DNA from: Rotaria sordida
Taxonomy: Eukaryota; Rotifera; Eurotatoria; Philodinida; Philodinidae
Assembly: GCA_905250125.1 (NCBI GenBank)
Contig: CAJNOL010000185.1
Coordinates: forward strand, 83,160 to 147,159
Length of the DNA stretch: 64,000 nt
Reading direction: 5' to 3'
Shown: piece after piece, positions 59,811 through 64,000 of the stretch
Numbering within the stretch: the stretch's first letter is position 1
Layout: each line of letters begins with the position of its first letter
Translations under genes and position numbers: made by a program
Notes under the pieces: model-generated
Seen by the model: the letters and a program-made list of their open reading frames with translations, nothing else
Told to the model about the DNA's origin: nothing
Database searches by the model: none

Positions 59811-62800
59811 TTTTGAATCTGTCGATGAAATTCGATGTAGATTATGAAGAAAGTCTAAAAAATGGAATATCACTAAAACCAAAAAAACATTTTTTTTTCC
59901 GCAAACTCCGATCACAGAAATTTTTTCTTAGAGACCCATTATTTGGATCCAATATCATCCTTCATAAGTTTCGTATAAGTCCCATGCTCTGGAGCTTAGA
60001 TCTAGCGTATCGAACAATCCTGGCTATGTCACTGATACTGAGTCACAACAATAATCAAATTCACGGTTGGCGGACGAAAAAAGCTTTCAAAGATGCGTCA
60101 AAAGACAACAATGGCAAAAATAACTGTGCTTGCCATTGTTTTAATGACTAATAGATCATTATTTGTTATCAGAGATCCTCGAGACCAACTAATAATACGA
60201 ACTATAATTGTATGAATGCTTAAAATTGTAGCTGTAAAAAAAGTTATTGAACAAAAATATCGTTAGACCGAAGTTCTATGAAATTTCATTATGATCCTTT
60301 CAACAACATGTTAAAGATATCCTACTTATTTTTTTAAAGAAGAAAAAATGGAAATATGGCTCATCTGTGATACCCATCTGAGGTTGCCCTTTCAATTTTT
60401 TAGCTATACAGTTATCTTTAAAATAGAGTATATAAAAATCCGGATGCAAACATTTTACGTACCTGTTCTCTGGGATACTCAATTCGAAATATGTTGGTGA
60501 ATATAAACGGATATCTCAGCATTAGATTGAAACGATGAAACTTCGTATCGAACATCACGACAATTACGCCGAACTTTTGCTATAAACAGATAATCGAAAT
60601 GTCTTTTTTTATTAAAACCTTTTTGAAAGTGACAGAACTTTTTGACTGACCTATGCATAATGAAATTGAGTTTTAACTAATTCAATAATCACGAAAAATT
60701 AATTTAAAAAATAGATTTTCTCAAGATAGGATCTTCTAATATCTTTTTAGTGGATTTATCCAAGAGAACCTTCTATTCAGGAGGAGGATGGCAGTCTTTG
60801 AATGTGTTCAGGACTTGATCTTTAATATGTGTTTCTAAAACTTTCCGTTCACCTTACACTTGTTTTTCCTCTTCTGAAGATGAAAATAAAACAACCACAG
60901 AAAATTTTCAACCCGAAGAATAGTGAAATATCTCGGTTTTAATGGCACTAAACCAATGTTTTTCACCTATACGAAAAATCTCTCTGATTATTATTCTTAG
61001 GGTATACCAAAAGTATCGACGAAATTTTCTTTTTTATATAGAGTTCTAGTAACGACAAAGCCGGACATTTCAATACTATTCAATCATTATTTATCTAGTA
61101 TCATAATAATAAAGTTTCAATAAGATCTATTTTTCTGTGATACATGCCGGGTATACTAATGCTTATTTGATATTTTTTTGAGTAACTTTTGATGAAAACA
61201 AGATAAAGAGCTGCAGTTTTCATTTTTCGAAAGAGGTAACGAAGATACATCAAGTCATATATTATAGATTTACTGACATGATCTTTTTAAAGGTTTCCAA
61301 TCGATCTATTGGAAAAAAAACTACCTATTAGGTGTTTACAGTGAATTCTGCGTTAGCAAGTATATACTCAAACCACCGACGGATGATCTATAAAATCGCA
61401 CAAGGTTCAGAAATTTAGAACTATTTATTCAGAAGTTATAGGTATCCTAGTCGAAGCCGTAAGTGATTTTTCCAGCAATTTCCGTAAAAAAGTTTTCTGT
61501 TGTTTCATTTCTGATATGTGAAAACAGTTTCCTAACATTTAGAAAATTGATTAAATAAACATCAGATAACACAATAAGAAAACTATAATGTATGGCTCGA
61601 TGAATCTTCATCACCTCTCTCAAACGATCGAAATCACAACTCTGTATCTTGTTTCTATCAAAAGTTATTTAGAAAATATCAAATAGATATTAGAGTAACC
61701 GACATATATTATAGAAAAATAGATCTTATCGAAATTTTATTATTACGATATTAAATGAATAAGGATCAAATAGCGTAGACATGCAAGGCTTTGTTTTTAC
61801 TACAAGTTTATATAAAAAGAAAATCTCTTCAAACATTCTGTACGAAATTGAGATACCTCCACCACTACTTTTCATAAATCCTGAGTAGACCACACCCAAA
61901 TCGACCACAATCGATAAAAAATTATTATACGCTATTCCTTTATTGTTAGGTAGTGGTGAATTAAAATCGATTCTAACTAAGAATTCCAAACCAAACTCGA
62001 GTTCGCATTCGCTGTATGCCTAATATTATCTAACAGCTAGAACTTGAAATATACTTGGTTGATAGAATATTTTCTTTCTCAGAATTAGAGCTCAAACAGC
62101 AAATGATACAAAAATGAATGTGATATTATAACGACAAATAGAGATGCATGACCATCTATGTTCAACCTCCACAGGTGCACCTCTTTCCCTATGAGCACAT
62201 CCTTATATAGTGTTCGATATACGGTATGAGTAAAACTAACAATGCATGTAATGCAAGTGAGTTATCATATTACGAAAATACCTAGATAGACATGTAATAA
62301 TCATATCTAAAGTATACATGCAGAAGTAAAACACAACTGCTGAATTTTTTCTTTCACAAATCTCTCTTTCATCTTTTTCGTTCTATTTTGTTATATGAAT
62401 TTCTATCTATTGCATGTGAAAAATGCCAATTTTTCTTGCTTTACTGCTGCGTAATTATTTTTCATCGTTTCTGATGCATTCGACCATTATGGGAAAAAAT
62501 AGAAGTGAAGATGATATCCATTTCGGTAAAAGCACAATTCTGTTTGTGTAAATAAAATCAGTTTCTTGCGACGACAAACAGCATCGACGACTCAATAGAG
62601 CAAAATCTCGTTAGAGTGAATATATTAAGCTTACGTTGCCTTTAATGTATGCATCTCGATTCTTTCTCGAAACAACTTTTATCTAAAAATCAAACAAATA
62701 ATAATCTTTCTGTTAGCTGAATGTGTTGATTCTTATTGATACAAAAGGGCAAGAATATTTTCCTAGCATATTTATCCTCATAGAAGATTACGAGAGACGT

Positions 62801-62978
62801 AAAAAAAATCGTACATCATCGATATAGAACAGAGGAGGAGAAAACAGGACAAGAAAAAAATAGAACGAGAAAAGGAGAATAAATAATAAACAAGCCTCTA
62901 CCAAATGCACTTCGCTGTTGTATAACTCAAAGAAAAACAACATATCATTACATTTTTCAGAACTATTTTCTTTTCCAA
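59811..62978. other. Intergenic region upstream of the dehydrogenase gene
   Basis: No gene recognised. It contains the palindromic element 61151-61700 and otherwise AT-rich sequence; a weak C-rich telomere-like phrase is seen near 62165-62215. Confidence 0.5.
61151..61700. mobile_element. Palindromic foldback element related to 43316-43900
   Basis: The left arm (TTATTTGATATTTTTTTGAG, TAACTTTTGATGAAAACAAG) and right arm (CTTGTTTCTATCAAAAGTTA, TATCAAATAGATATTAGAG) are inverted. The phrase AACTTTTGATAG followed by AACAAGATA is shared with the element at 43316-43900. No coding capacity; ends not exactly defined. Confidence 0.65.
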
Positions 62979-64000
62979 ATGGCTACACCAACTTTTCATT
63001 CAAAATCAACTGCACTCGAAGTTGTTAAAGGATTAAATGCAAAATTAGACGGAAAGGTCGTGATAATCACTGGTGCGACATCAGGTAAAAAAATCAAATT
63101 AGATAAAATTTGTTAAAAAAAATTTCAATTATTTCTTCGAGGTATTGGTACTGAAATTGCTCGTGCATTGGCATCTGCAAATGCACATACTATAATTACA
63201 GCACGAGATATAAATAAAGGTGCAAAAGTTATTGAAGATATTAAAAAAACAACAGGTAATGATAAAGTTGAAATAATGGAAATGGATCTTACTTCACTTG
63301 AATCGGTCAGAAATTTTGTTTCTCAATTTCGAACACGTAAATTATCAATTAATATTCTTATCTGTAAGTCAAATATTTTATTATCTGTCTCGATTCACTA
63401 TATACATAATAGGCAATGCAGGAATTACAGCATGTCCATATTCGAAAACAGTCGATGGTTTTGAATTACAATTTGGTGTTAATCATTTGGCTCATTTTCT
63501 TCTTACTACTAGTCTTTTATCTGAATTCAAAGCGGGGAATCCATCACGTGTTGTTGTGATGAGTTCACTTGCAAATAAACGTGGTGGCATCAATTGGAAT
63601 GATATCAATTGGGAGAAAAATTATGATAAATAGCTTGCCTATGCTCAAAGTAAAACGGCTAATATTCTTTTTACTAAACAATTCAATAAATTATATGAAT
63701 CACAAGGTATTCGAGCATATTCTTTACAGCCAGGTGGAGTTTTAACTAATTTACAACAACATATACCAGAAAAAGAACAACGTGCAATGGGATGGTATAG
63801 GGAAGATGGTACACTTATTGATATTTTCAAAACTGTTAAACAAGGTGCGTCGACTATTGTCTATGCTGCTCTAGCATCTGAACTTGACAATCATGGTGGA
63901 GCATATCTTGAAGATTGTGCGATTAGTAAAGGTGTCAATACAGATAAGACAGCTTGGGGTATAGCGCCACATGCCGCAGATATGGAAGCAGCTGAACGTT
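62979..64000 (+). pseudogene. Short-chain dehydrogenase/reductase (retinol dehydrogenase/WWOX-like) with Trp-to-stop change, runs off window
   Basis: Three exons in phase: 62979-63084, 63142-63363 and 63413-64000 (continuing). Cofactor motif TSG|IGTEIARAL with KVVIITGATSG gives the NAD(P) site; further blocks are DLTSLESVRNF, ICNAGI, FGVNHLAHFLLT, VVVMSSLA and the catalytic YAQSKTAN (Y-x-x-x-K), then YSLQPGGVLTNL. All are as expected for cytosolic or membrane-associated SDRs of the retinol dehydrogenase/WW-oxidoreductase group. The single defect is TAG at 63631-63633, where relatives usually have Trp (YDKW-LAY). It lies just before the catalytic Tyr, so a product stopping there would be inactive. 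Everything downstream is open to the window edge, so the mutation is recent, a sequencing error, or recoded. Confidence 0.8.

Noticed and set aside
59756-60151. 131-codon frame downstream of the coiled-coil gene
   Set aside because: Its start lies inside a telomere-like palindrome and the remainder has no recognisable domain or splice support.

Overview
The window looks like nuclear DNA of a bdelloid rotifer. It is AT-rich, its genes have many small GT-AG introns, and it holds lineage-typical genes: kelch and NHL ectodomain proteins, an animal-type arginine ADP-ribosyltransferase relic, and a kyphoscoliosis-peptidase-like transglutaminase. It also carries many short tracts of the GTGTGG type, which resembles the TGTGGG telomere repeat I recall being reported for bdelloids. 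The species is not identified. All homology calls come from recognising motifs; no search was run.

Layout. 1-2227: end of a type II membrane protein with a Thr-rich stalk and seven kelch repeats (copy A). 3004-8799: a large inverted-repeat DNA transposon with ~0.8 kb terminal repeats around a decayed multi-domain transposase-like gene. 9224-12177: two head-to-head, spliced genes for I-PpoI-like His-Me finger endonucleases, both carrying stop codons, followed by a ~360 bp palindromic telomere-like array. 14098-18056 (minus): a five-exon type II membrane protein with a Thr-rich stalk and an NHL beta-propeller. 22657-26972: two more copies of the kelch gene, B (broken) and C (intact, two kelch repeats). 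30046-42809 (minus): 35 in-phase exons encoding fifteen PLAT domains, a LOXHD1 homologue. 45155-45722: ADP-ribosyltransferase relic. 51985-54039: transglutaminase-like protein. 55364-55714: small unknown gene. 56028-56850: retro/hAT-like relics. 57293-58687: PR/SET-domain gene. 58980-59596: coiled-coil/cysteine-pair exon. 62979-64000: short-chain dehydrogenase with a Trp-to-stop change, running off the window.

The most interesting signals are four. (1) A dispersed family of short palindromes has a telomere-like G-rich arm, a core resembling TTGAAGAGAAGAC, and a C-rich arm; at least a dozen copies sit in introns and gene flanks. (2) The paired I-PpoI-like genes include one with a possible homeodomain-like segment upstream. 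(3) Kelch and NHL ectodomains are carried on a very similar tail/TM/Thr-stalk scaffold, with tandem copies that differ in repeat number. (4) The LOXHD1 gene has tiny introns except for three long ones, two of which carry recognisable inserted palindromic elements.
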